From: Prionace glauca
Taxonomy: Eukaryota > Chordata > Chondrichthyes > Carcharhiniformes > Carcharhinidae
NCBI GenBank assembly: GCA_037974335.1
Contig: CM075760.1
Span: 18,570,960-18,634,959 of the forward strand
Direction: 5' to 3'
Length of the DNA stretch: 64,000 bases
Numbering within the stretch: position 1 is the stretch's first letter; each line of letters opens with the position of its first letter. The notes below the pieces were generated by a model, which did not search any database, was not told where the DNA came from, and saw nothing but the letters and a program-made list of their open reading frames with translations. Below are positions 22,670 through 33,420 of this stretch, one piece after another. Both the position numbers and the translations under genes were made by a program.

Positions 22670-22945
22670 AAAAAAAAACTATGAAAAGAAAACACAACTC
22701 ACCCCGGACATACTCTCTAACCTTTTTCCATCGGGAACTAGGTACAAAACAACGTCTGAAGACACTACAAACCGACTCAGAAACAATTTCTTTACAGCTG
22801 CAATCAGATTTTTGAATGGATCTACGTCGCATTAAATTGATATTTTTCTAGACCCGAGCTGTGACTGCAACATAATATTCTTCACTCTCTCCCTTCCTTC
22901 TCTGTGCATGGTATGCTCCGTCTGTATAGTGCGCAAGACTGTATA
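22670..22945 (+). mobile_element. LINE 3'-end fragment inserted in the pseudogene intron
   Basis: It contains ATCAGATTTTTGAATGGATC, ATTCTTCACTCTCTCCCTTC and GTATAGTGCGCAAGACTGTA. I recognise this as the 3' part of a widespread fish/shark non-LTR element. It separates the V exon fragment from the rest of its leader intron, so it arrived after the V duplication. Class assignment is tentative. Confidence 0.5.
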
Positions 22946-23667
22946 TATAAAAAAAAACGAGGATTATTCCCAGTGAATTGATTGCTGACACTGGAATATT
23001 CAAGACACAGACGAACACTGAGGCAGAAAGAGTGAGATCCATTGGAACGTCTCTGCTAGTTCAAAAGGTGAAATTATATTTGAGCCTCTGTTATAGAGAG
23101 AAAAACAATTTGATTGTAAATCGAGTCCCTTAATTCTGCAACCCCTTCAGAAGAGAATAGACATAAAGAAGATGACATGACCTCATCAGGGTAAAAACGT
23201 CAGTCTGATTTGCACATTGCAGCAACAATATAATCCATTTGAAGAATTATTATCGATTTAAGTAACTAATTGCGAGAATGATTTTATTTCAGGTGTGGGT
23301 AGCTGTCACTGAAATTTGGGACTGGATACAAAAAGGAGGGAAGAAATGACCTCATGTTATCACTCGGCAATTAATGCACAAACTTAACTAATGTTCTCAG
23401 GACCCGACTTCGAATCCCACCACCACAGATGGTGGGATTTAAATTCAGTAAAAAAAAGTGTCTGGAAATAAGAATTCACTTACGGTCAAGATATCATTGT
23501 CGATTGTGTAAAAACCTACCTGCTTCACGAATGTATTTTAGAGAAGGGAATCTGCCGTCCTTACCTGGTCTGGCCTATGTGTTATCCAAGAGCCACAGCA
23601 ATGTGATTGGCTCTCACTGTCCTCGGACAAGAAGTAGGCAATAAATTCTGAACAGTCAAAGGTGCCC

Positions 23668-23978
23668 ATGTCCATAGAATCATTACAGAGCAGAAGAAGG
23701 CCTTTTGGCCTATCAGGCCCAAACCCACAACATTCCCACCTCAGTCTATCCCCATCACCCCACGGATATTCCCTGCAAATTCTCCTGACACGATTGGACA
23801 ATTCATCATCGTGGATCAACCTATGTGGCATATCCTTGAACAATGTGAGTAAATGAGCAGGCAATTGGAGAATATGCAGACTCCACACAGACAGACCCAA
23901 ACTGGGAGTTGAACCCGGGTCCCTGGCGCTTTGAGGCAGAAACCCTAACATATATGCCACCGTGCCACCCACAAATTA
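23668..23978 (-). mobile_element. V-SINE, minus strand
   Basis: The reverse strand starts GGGTGGCACGGTGGCATATA, has GGTTCAACTCCCAGTTTGGG (B-box region) and GTGTGGAGTCTGCATATTCT, and ends in GCCTTCTTCTGCTCTGTAAT. The middle is diverged and partly replaced. Confidence 0.7.
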
Positions 23979-24079
23979 ATTCAAAAAGGACAATCCTCAT
24001 GTGATGCAATATTACACGTTAGATTTCCCCAAAGGCTCCTTTACCCTGTGAAAATTAACACTGAAAGAAAACTGGTGGA

Positions 24080-25530
24080 CTTATAATTAATTGAGCTGAC
24101 AGGGAAACATGACATCGACATCAACCTTTGACAGAGAATTTATAGAATCCGAACGGACACGGTGATCATGAAAATTCTTTGTCAACATCCAAATCATTGC
24201 TGCTCATTTTTTTGGCCACCGGCTGTAGAACATTCACTGGTAGTGGGAACTCAGGATATTAGGACTTTGTGGCATATTGCACAATATCACAAAAATAAAT
24301 GTTTTGTCTTCCACTAAACCAGGCCGTTTCTTCACTCATTGGCAGCTATGAGAGCGACTGTTAAATAATCGAAATCAGATTGTGCTGGACAACAGAACAT
24401 GGTGCTGATCAGGGATAAGAGAGGTTGTCTTTTTAAAGAGGTGCAGAACGCTTAGAATATTCCAGGTATCCGCGCTTTTCAAGACTATTGTATGATTTTA
24501 TTTTACTTTTAATTATTTTCATTTTGGGTCATAGCACTGATCTCATTGGACTCAGGGGGTGGGGAGGTCAAAATCTCTTCCTTGCAGGTCATGAAGTTAC
24601 TCACAAAGTGGCTTTAATTGTTGGAAGGACATTTATTTGGAAGTTATACAAATGAAATAGCATCTGGCCGATTTACTCGTTCGCCATATTGTTTAATCAC
24701 AGTGCAGCCCTTAAAATATTTTCTTGGAAGGAATACCATTTAAAAACGTCTCTTTATTATGGGAATCAAGCATTTATTGTATAACTGGATAAGTCCCATT
24801 TAATCCTGACATATTCACGTTAATCTGTCCCACACAGTATTTGGCAGCAGTCCAACCTGCTGCCAATTGCCCGAAGATATTTACAGGAAGCATCTGACGG
24901 TGTTTGTTCAGTAAGTCAAAGATCTGTTTCCTCAGTACTGAACAGTTGGCTGCAAGCCAACTTCAAACTCTTAGCATTGTCAATAGAGCCTATTTATAAA
25001 CAAATCTGCCCAGCAACAACTGGAGGCAATCTTAATTATTATTTTTTAAAGCTGTGAACCTATATGAATGCTTCCCATTTCACTGGAAAAAAAGCTACCC
25101 AGATTCTCTGGCACCTTGTTAGTCACAATGATGATCTCTCCAACCCAACAATACATTGTGATGGATGGATAGAAATAAATACAGGCAGATTGTGAGAGTT
25201 GATTCAGAGAGGTGATTTTTCTTATACTGCATAAACATGTAGGCTGGTGTTTTATTTCACTTTATTCTTCCATGGGACGTGGGGGTCTCTGGAAAGAACA
25301 ACATTTGTTTCCTGTGCTTAATTCCTTTTCAGCTGAGTGGTGTGTTAGGGCATCTCAGAAGGCATTGCCCAGTTATACATATGGCAGTCCATCTTGAGTT
25401 ACACCCTGCTGAGACCAAGTAGGGATGGCAGATGTCCTTCATTGGGGAATCAGAGGGTTATCTCGTCACTATCAGTATGAATCAAAATTTATTGATTGAA
25501 TTCAAATTCCACCTGCTGCCATGGTCGGAT
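24080..25530. repeat. VH 5' flank, copy 2 of the segmental duplication
   Basis: Paralogous to 11640-13240, with many indels but the same order. It lies 1 kb upstream (in Ig direction) of the VH pseudogene, as copy 1 does for the functional VH. A short (TTTAA)n run at 25538-25566 ends it, where LINE sequence begins. No gene was found inside. Confidence 0.75.
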
Positions 25531-25562
25531 TTAATCTCAATTTAATTTAATTTAATTTAATT

Positions 25563-26085
25563 TAATTCCAGAGATTCACCACCCTTTGAGTGAAGAAGTT
25601 CCTCCTCAACTCCATTCTAAACCCCCTTATCTTGAGGCTGTGCCCTCTAGTCCTTTCTGAGCGGAAAGAATCTCTCTACCTCTACCCTATCCATCCCCTT
25701 CATTATCTTAGACGTCTCTGTAAGATCCCCCCTCATCCTTCTAAACTCCAACGAGTACAAACCCAGTCTATTCAGCCTGTCTTCATAGTCCAACCCCCTC
25801 ATCTCTGGTATCAGCCTAGTGAACCTCCTCTGCACTCCCTCCAAGGCCAAAATATCCTTGCACAAGTGCGGCGACCAAAACTGCACACAGTACTCCAGCT
25901 GTGGCCTCACCAGTACCCTATACAATTGCAGCAAGACCCCCCTTCTTTTATATTCTATCCCCCTCTCTATGAAGGCCAACATCCCATTTGTCTTCCTGAC
26001 CACCTGCTGCACCTGCAGACTGGTCCCTCTGCTCCGTAGCATGCTGCAGCTTTTCGCCCTTTAAATAGTAATGCCTCCTACTATT
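25563..26085 (-). mobile_element. CR1 3' fragment, minus strand
   Basis: The minus strand encodes TSLQVQQVVRKTNGMLAFIE, LVRPQLEYCVQFWSPHL and RRFTRLIPEMRGLDYEDRLN. This is the C-terminal part of the same CR1 ORF2 family as 13698-16610 but clearly more diverged. It ends just before the 3' UTR. Confidence 0.85.
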
Positions 26086-26665
26086 ATTTATTTTTGAGAA
26101 TTTATTTATTTTTTATTTGTTTACTTTTGTGAATTTTTTCTATTTATTTTTGTGAATGGAGAATTATTGGTAATATTGGCGTCAGGCGATGACCACCTCC
26201 AAAAAGGAGGAATCTGACCGTTGCCCCTTGTCACTCAATGATATTGCAACACTGAATCAATAATTATCAACATCTTCGAGGTTACCATTGGCTAATCGCT
26301 ATGTTAGCTGGGTATATACATGCTCCAGCTGGAATATCAGCTCAGCCTGCTGTGAGTAACCCACCCCCTAACTCCCCAAACCTGTGCACCACCTGCACGA
26401 CACAGATTAGGGGAAAAAATGGTTCTCTCTACTTACTTGAATAGGTACAGCTCAAACAGCATTCAAAAATCTTCATCCCATTCAGGCCAAAGCAGCCGGC
26501 TTGACAGGTATAGCATTTGCAAATGCTTACTTCCTTCACCACACCGAGCATCATTATGTACCATCTACAAGTTTCACTTCCGAACCTCACCAAGGCTCCT
26601 TAGGCAGCCACACGGTGGGTTGCTATTTGCAAGGACAGGGGTAACAGTTACCAGGAAATATCACC
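26086..26665. other. unclassified spacer between two LINE pieces
   Basis: TTTATTT-rich start, then single-copy-looking DNA with no supported gene. A 202-codon frame that begins here is open only because it runs into the LINE fragment at 26666. Confidence 0.5.
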
Positions 26666-27401
26666 TAGAGGATTGGTTGTCAAATAGGAGGCAGAGAGTG
26701 GGGGTCAATGGATGCTATTCGGATTGGCGGTTGGTGACTAATGGGGTGCCCCAGGGGTCGGTGCTGGGGCCTCAGCTATTTACCATTTATATAGATGGTC
26801 TGAAGGAGGGAACCGAGTGCAGGGTGTCGAAATTTGCTGATGACACCAAGATTGGGGGAAAGGCAAATTGTGAGGAGGGTGTGGAGAGTCTGCAGAAGGA
26901 TCTAGATAGGCTGGGCGAATGGGCCAGGAAATGGCAAATGGAATTTAATGTTGGCAAGTGTGAGGTGGTCCACTTTGGTAGGAGGAATGGTAGGAAGGAC
27001 TATTACTTACGTGGCGAAAAACTGTAGCAGGCGACGGTGCAGAGGGACCTCGGGGTCCTTGTGCATGAGTCGCAAAAACCCAGCTTGCAGGTGCAGCAGG
27101 TGGTCAGGAAGGCGAATGGGATGCTGGCCTTCATAGCGAGGGGGATTGAATATAAAAGTAGGGAGGTCTTGCTACAGCTGTATAGGGCATTGGTGAGGCC
27201 GCAGCTGGAGTACTGTGTGCAGTTTTGGGCGCCGCACCTGCGCAAGGATATTTTCGCCCTGGAGGGAGTGCAGAGGAGGTTTACTAGGCTGATACCGGAG
27301 TTGAGGGGATTGAGCTATGAGGAGAGGCTGAATAAACTAGGCTTGTACTCGTTAGAGTTTAGAAGAATGAGGGGAGATCTCATTGAGACGTATCAGATGA
27401 T
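26666..27401 (+). mobile_element. young CR1 ORF2 internal fragment
   Basis: Colinear with 15601-16336 of the CR1 at 13.3 kb without any indel. By eye there are about 14 mismatches in 736 bp (about 98 % identity). It spans the RT motifs GVPQGSVLGP and FADDTKIGG through to RRMRGDLIETYQM. One change creates a stop (CTGTAG near 27024). Both the 5' end and the 3' end with its octamer tail are absent, which is unusual for a normal CR1 insertion. Confidence 0.92.
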
Positions 27402-28810
27402 TTATATACTCTTAATAGGTCTACCCTTTATCATGTAACTCCCCTCTACATTATTCCTTCCAAAATGCATCATCTCGCATTTATCAGGATTAAAATTCAT
27501 CTGCCATTTATCTGCCCAATATACCAGCCAATCTATACCCTGCTGTATTGCCAGACACTGTTCCTCACTGCCCGCCAATCCTGCCATCTTTGTGTCATCT
27601 GCAAATTTGCTGATCACACCATGTACGCCCTCTTCCAAGACATTTATATATATTACGAATAGAAGAGGTCCCAGTACCGAGCCCTGCGGCACACCACTGG
27701 TGACAGACCTCCAGCTAGAAAAGGATCCTTCCACTACTATTCTCTGTCTCCTGTTAACTAGCCAGTTTTCAATCCATCTAGGTACTTGTCCCTGAGTCCC
27801 ATGAGCCTTAACCTTTTCAACCAACCTACCATGAGGGACTTTGTCAAACGCCTTACTGAAATCCATATAGACGACATCAACGGCTTGTCTTTCGTCAACG
27901 TTTTTGTCACCTCCTCAAAAAATTGTACCAGATTCGTAAGGCAAGACCTCCCCTTAACAAAGCCATGCTCCATATCCCTAATCAGATCGCAATGCTCCAA
28001 ATGCTGATACATCCTATCCCTAAGATTTTTTTCCAACAACTTACCTACCACTGATGTCAAACTCACTGGCCTATAATTGCCAGGGTTATCCCGACTGCCA
28101 TTTTTAAACAACGGTACCACATTAACTACCCTCCAGTCCTCTGGGACCTCACCTGTGTCCAAAGAAGAGACAAAAATTTGTGTCAGAGGCCTAGCAATTT
28201 CATCTCTCACCTCCCTAAGCAGCCTGGGATAAATGCCATCAGGCCCCGGAGCTTTATCAGTTCTTATGCTACCTAAAACCCCTTATACTTCCTCCCTCGT
28301 AATGGATATTTCCTTCAACTGGTCTACAGCTCCCTCCAAGACATTATAAGAGACCAAACCCCTCTCCTTCGTGAATACCGACGCAAAGTATTCATTCAGG
28401 ATCTCCCCATTCCCTCAAACTCTATGCACAGTTCCCCTCTTTTGTCCCTCAGAGGACCGATTTTCCCTCTAACCACACTTTGATCCAATGTAAAAGTAAA
28501 ATGCCTTTGGATTTTCCTTAATCCTTTCCGTCAAAGTCATTTCACGCCCCCTTTTCACACTTCTAACTCCCCGTTTGAGCTCCCTCCTACTCTCTCTATA
28601 TTCCTCCAGTGCTCTCTCCGTTCCCATTTGCTTAGACCTAACATATGCCTCTCTCTGCTTCCTGACCAAGTCCTCAATATCACCTGTAATCCATAGCTCT
28701 CTAATCCTACCTTTTCCATCCTTCCTCTTAACCGGCACATGTCTTTCCTGCAACCTTTTCAGTTTTCCCTTGAAAGCCTCCCACTTGCCGACCGTGGACA
28801 TGTGTTTAGT
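27402..28810 (-). mobile_element. second LINE (CR1-like) family, RT region, minus strand
   Basis: Reading down from 28800, the minus strand gives SRRELKRGVRSVKRGREM, then NYRPVSLTSVVGKLLEKNLR, DFSKAFDKVPHGRLVEKVKA, GVPQGSVLGPLLFVIYIN, FADDTKMAGLAG and CEMMHFGRNNVEGSYMIKG. Stops and frameshifts interrupt it. It is a different subfamily from the CR1 above. It meets the plus-strand copy tail to tail at 27401/27402. The fragment at 56296-56600 belongs to this family and covers the adjoining 3' part. Confidence 0.88.
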
Positions 28811-28910
28811 GTGATTCCAACTTTTCTATTGGAAATGGAAGGATGCCGGCTTTAATTGTGATGTTGATTTGTAAACTATATGACATCTATCAGACAACAC
28901 ACAAAGACGC

Positions 28911-28996
28911 ACACACATATATTCTGTCATTCTCATTCTTTCCCACAAATTGTTTCCCTTTCACACACACACACACATACACACACACACATTTTC
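28911..28996. repeat. CA-rich microsatellite
   Basis: ACACACACATA-type runs at 28911-28920 and 28962-28992, non-coding. Confidence 0.8.
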
Positions 28997-29215
28997 TTTC
29001 AACTTAAAACTACATCTTGGCTTCCTGGGAGTCTTCAGAGACCCAACTAAATTTCAAATGGAATGAGGAACATTTTCCCCAACGCCATGTTTGCTGAGCT
29101 GGACATTAAAGGTCCCGTGCTCTCCAACAGCTCCCTGGGCAACATCCCTCCTTTTAACCAAAATCAACAAAAATACATTCCCATGGATTGAGCCATTTTC
29201 ATCTGATGCTGCCCT

Positions 29216-30080
29216 GGCAACATCGGAACATAGCCACAGGAGTAGGCCACTCAGCTCCTCGAACTGGCCCCACCATTTAATAAGATCATGACTGATCTGT
29301 GGCTGAATCCATTTTGGCTTCGCTAAGCCCATATCTCTTGATACACCTGTTCAATTAAAGAAGACCTCAGACTTATATGTAACAATTGTACCAGCTCCCA
29401 CCGGCAATTGCCGAAGAGAGTTCCAATCATTCACCTCTCTCGACATGTACTAATGTTTTCTATCAACTCTCCTGAAAGGCCTTTCCCTATTTTTTGAAAA
29501 ACTATGGCCTTTTAATCTCGAACCTTCAACTAATGGAAACAATCCTTCCCTGTAGGTATTTCATAGGTTTCTATCAGAACAGCCCTCAACCTTCTGAATT
29601 CGAGAGAAAAATGTCTAAATTCGTCTGATCTCTCCTCGCAACTTGCGTTGAACTCCGTCCAGAGTCAACATTTTTCCAAAGATATGTTGCCCATACTTGC
29701 TCACAGTGCTCTAATTGGGGTGGAACAAGGATTGTGCACAATTGGAGCACAACATCTGCCTCCGTATCCCCCAGTCCTTTGGATATGAAGGGAGGCATTC
29801 CATTGGTCTTAATGATTATTTTCTGCAGCAGATCGTGACATTTTAAGAAACTATGTGCCGAACCCCAAATCCTGTTTGGCATCCACTAAATTTAGCGTTG
29901 TCCCTTCTAAAAATTATATCTTGATCTATCATTTGGATATTTGACTCTTTGTCCCATTATCTAAGCCCTTAATGAATATTGTAAATAATTGAGGCCCCAG
30001 ACAGATTCCTGCCGTACACCACTTAATCTGCATAATTCAGCAACGGACAGGTACAATTCATTGCACCATAAATTTTGGCA
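29216..30080 (-). mobile_element. CR1-like LINE 3' fragments, old
   Basis: 29216-29345 is the reverse complement of a CR1 3' UTR (CCATTTAATAAGATCATGAC). 29345-29880 gives decayed coding matches such as TNGMPPFISKGLG and VPPQLEHCEQVWATYL. 29920-30080 carries another antisense LINE piece. All are diverged beyond a continuous frame. Confidence 0.65.
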
Positions 30081-30904
30081 CCTTGCAGAAGGGGATGTGA
30101 TATTACATTAATGGATGTGAATTCTTGTTCCATTGATACCATAGATGATACCTGACAATGATATTTTCACACTAACTGTAATTACAAAGTTTTGCCAGAA
30201 GATGGAAATAAACCTTGGTGGGTTACATTACATGAAGCATGGACTGCCGCAATACACTGGACCCTGCATCTGTTCGTTTTGAATTGGCCTCCATATGTAT
30301 ATATGTTAGAATGGACCCTGTCCATGATTATAATATATTATAACACACAGCGCGCTGTTTAAACTAGTATTGCACCAGTACATGTCAATGTATACATCAC
30401 ACAATCACCTTGATCCGAATTTTTCCAGGTGGGATCTAACTTTGCATTTCTGCCACGTACAGTTCCGAATGGTCGTGGACATTAAAGCAATTAACCACAG
30501 CTGGAGCCTCAAATAAAACCGCAATTCTTAATGATGTGGGAATCCAGCAAATGGAGATGAACAAAACTGAAACAATTGCTACAATCTTCCGCCAGAAGTG
30601 CCGAGAGGAATTTCCATCTCGGCCTCCTCCTGAGGTCCCCAGCATCACAGATGCCAGTTTCCAAGCAGTTCAATGCCTTTCACGGGATAAGATTGGAACA
30701 GGAGTTGGCTATTCGAGCCCGGGAGCCCGTGTCATATCTCTGCTTACATTCAACCAGCTCCCATCTCTGTTTGTATTGCAATAGGCCATGTCTCGATAAT
30801 ATTACAACATCCCCTTCAGTTCTCTACTCGGCTCATTATCAGTTGCTCCTATATGATAGACGATACTTTCGAAGTTAAAACTGGATTACTGAACTATGCT
30901 TCAG
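30081..30904. other. intergenic, no feature recognised
   Basis: No gene, RNA or repeat with clear identity. Short open frames here lack motifs. Confidence 0.4.
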
Positions 30905-31200
30905 TTAAGATGACGGCACGGTGACACAATACTTATCACTGCTGTCTAATATCACCAGGGACCCGGCTTCAATTCCCAGCTATTGGGACTGTCTGTTGGC
31001 GTCTGCAAGTTCTCCCTGTGTCTGGGTGAGTTTCATCCGGATCCTCCGCTTTCTTCACACAGTCCGAAAGATTTGCTGTTTAGGTCCGTTTTGGCCAGGC
31101 TAAATTCTCCCCTAAATTCTCCCCGAACAGGCGACTAGGGGATCTTTACATTAACATAATTGCATTGTTAATGGAAACCTACTTGTGACACTAATAAGTA
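30905..31200 (+). mobile_element. V-SINE, diverged
   Basis: Head ACGGCACGGTGACACAATAC, B-box-like GCTTCAATTCCCAG, central CCCTGTGTCTGGGTGAGTTT and 3' part TAATGGAAACCTACTTGTGA. A short reverse piece of another head is at 31223-31288. Confidence 0.7.
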
Positions 31201-31377
31201 ATTTTAAAAACTTTAATCTGGCTGAGTCTCAATTCCTACTGTGGGAATCGAGGCAGCAGTGCCAGCCACTGTGCCACCGCGCCGCCCTCATGTTATATGT
31301 TTTATAAAGTTCAATCACAATTTTATGGGTTTCAATCAGATCTCCTGTCATCCTTCTAAACTCAAGTGAATACATGA

Positions 31378-31500
31378 GGTGGAGATGCCGGTGATGGACT
31401 GGTGTGGGCACAGAATGAAATCTCACAACACCAGGTTAAAGTGTAACATGTTTATTTGGAATCACAAGCTTTCGGAGCACTGCTCCTTCATCAGGTGAGT
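31378..31500 (+). repeat. dispersed repeat with AACACCAGGTTAAAGT core
   Basis: GGTGGAGATGCCGGTGATGG at the start, AACACCAGGTTAAAGTGTAA in the middle and CCTTCATCAGGTGAGT at the end. The best-preserved copy of this family in the window. Confidence 0.7.
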
Positions 31501-31599
31501 CAAGCGAATAAAGACCCAGTCAAATCAATCTCGCCTCATAGGGCAGTCCCAATAATCTTGGTATCAACTGTATTCTCCCCAGACCCTTTCTTATTGAAT

Positions 31600-33300
31600 G
31601 AGATCAGAACTCCATGTACTACACCACGGGTGGTCAGATGAAGAACCAGCATAACCACAGGAATACCTCCCTAATTCCAAACTCCAATCTTCTTGCAATG
31701 AAAGTTTTCCAAACTGTTGGCTGTATATGTCTCTCCAATTTCATTAACTGGTGTACAAGGACACACAGATCCATTTGTACATTACCCTTCCCCATATATA
31801 TTGCTTTCTGCTTTACACACCAGTATATAACTGCACATTTAGCTACATTGTACTCTAAATTCCATGTGCCCGCCCATTCAAACAACTTGTCCAGATTACA
31901 TTGAAGCCCCCCATCCCACCACCACCCATCCTCTTCACAGCTCACAATTCCCCCCAGTTCCGTATCACCAATCCTTTTGGACATGTTACATTTGTCTCTC
32001 ATCCAGATCCCACAGTGGCACAGCGCCAGGGATCTGGGTTCGATTCCTGGCATGGGTCACTGTCTGTACAGAGTCTGCACGTTCTCCCCGTGCCTATATG
32101 GGTTTCTTCCGGGTGCTCCGATTTCCTCCCATAGTTCAAAAGATGTTCTGGTTAGGGTGCATTGGACCGTGTTAAATTCTCCCTCAGTGTAACAGGCCCC
32201 GGAGTGTGGGCGACTCGGGGGATTTTCAAAGTAACTTCATTGCAGTGTTAACATACGCTTATTTGTGACAAATGAACATTTAACATTTGGGACCCTGCGG
32301 TACCTCACTGTTAGCTGACCGTCACTCGGAAGAAGACCCATTTATTTCCACTCTCTGTTTCTTATCTGTCAATGAATTGTTTTCCTGGGCCAACACATCA
32401 CTCCTCATCTCACGTGCGTTCATTGGGCCTCCCAATATTTTATGAAGAACCTTCTCACATATCTTCTGAAAGTGTAAATACACCACGTAAACTGGTTGCA
32501 TCCCTCCCCCTCTCTACCCGAAAGAACTCCCCTCCCCCTCCCTCCCCCGCCCCCACCTATTACTTACATCCTCAAAAAATGCAAGTAGGTTTGTTAAGAT
32601 AAACATGTCTTTCTTAAGCCCATACTGGTTTCGTCAAACTCCGTCCATGCTTTCAAAATATTTTCCTATCATGGATTTGATAACAATCTCTAACTGATGT
32701 TAAAGTCAGTCTGTCATTTATCAGTTTCATTCTTCCTTTCTCTGTATATATCGGGATTACATTTGTCACCCTCCAACCTGTAGGAATTGTTACAGCCTAT
32801 AAAGAATTTTAGAAGATGGGCAGCCATGTATCCAACATTTCCTGGGCCATTTCCTTCCATATTCTGGGATTATCAGGCCCCAGTGACCAACCAGAATTTC
32901 ACCCTATTATTTTACCCAGAATGATTTTACTAATACTGATTTCCCTTAATACCGTCTTACAACTATCCCCTTGGTTCCCGAACATTTCTGGGATGATACT
33001 TGTGTGAAGGTAATGTCAAACTTAGTTTTGTATTCATTCAATACTTATTTATTCCCCATTATAATTTCCCTGGATTCGGGCTCTAAGGGATTTACATTTA
33101 TCTTAAAAAATCCTTCTCTCTTCAGATATTGATATAAACGGTTATAAATAATTTTTATGTTCCCTGCAATTTTACTCCCATTCTCTATTTCCCCCGTCGA
33201 TTATTTGGACTTTTTTTTTGTTGAATTTTAAAAATCTCTGAAACCTCAGGCTTGTTTCTTCTTCTGGTAATTTTATGTAGCTTTTAACTAAGAAGTAACA
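31600..33300 (-). mobile_element. decayed LINE (CR1-like) with nested V-SINE
   Basis: Minus-strand readings 31634-31990 include IGDTELGGIVSCEEDG, WAGTWNLEYNVAKCAV and VQMDLCVLVHQLMK, which correspond to RT downstream of FADD. 32290-33300 continues with earlier RT coding in antisense (degraded). A V-SINE (32008-32285) sits between them, so it inserted into the LINE. Confidence 0.65.
32008..32285 (+). mobile_element. V-SINE inserted in LINE
   Basis: Head fragment CCCACAGTGGCACAGCGCCA, B box GGTTCGATTCCTGGCATGGG, central block CCCGTGCCTATATGGGTTTC, and tail AGTAACTTCATTGCAGTGTT. A lone tail of the same kind is at 33350-33420. Confidence 0.75.
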
Positions 33301-33420
33301 TTTCCTCCCCTGAAAGACATCCGAGAAAAAGATGAGCTTTGACCATATATGATTTTCACAGTAACTTCATTACAGTGTGAATGTAAACCCATTTGTGACG
33401 ATTAAATAAACTTCAAACCT

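Noticed and set aside
26419-27027. 202-codon frame as a host gene
   Set aside because: Only its 3' two thirds carries motifs, and these are CR1 reverse transcriptase; the first part is chance extension.
25200-33300. Retrovirus or LTR element as source of the RT-like sequences
   Set aside because: All RT matches have the FADD/GVPQGSVLGP pattern and EN domain of CR1-like LINEs; no LTR, protease, integrase or envelope signal was seen.
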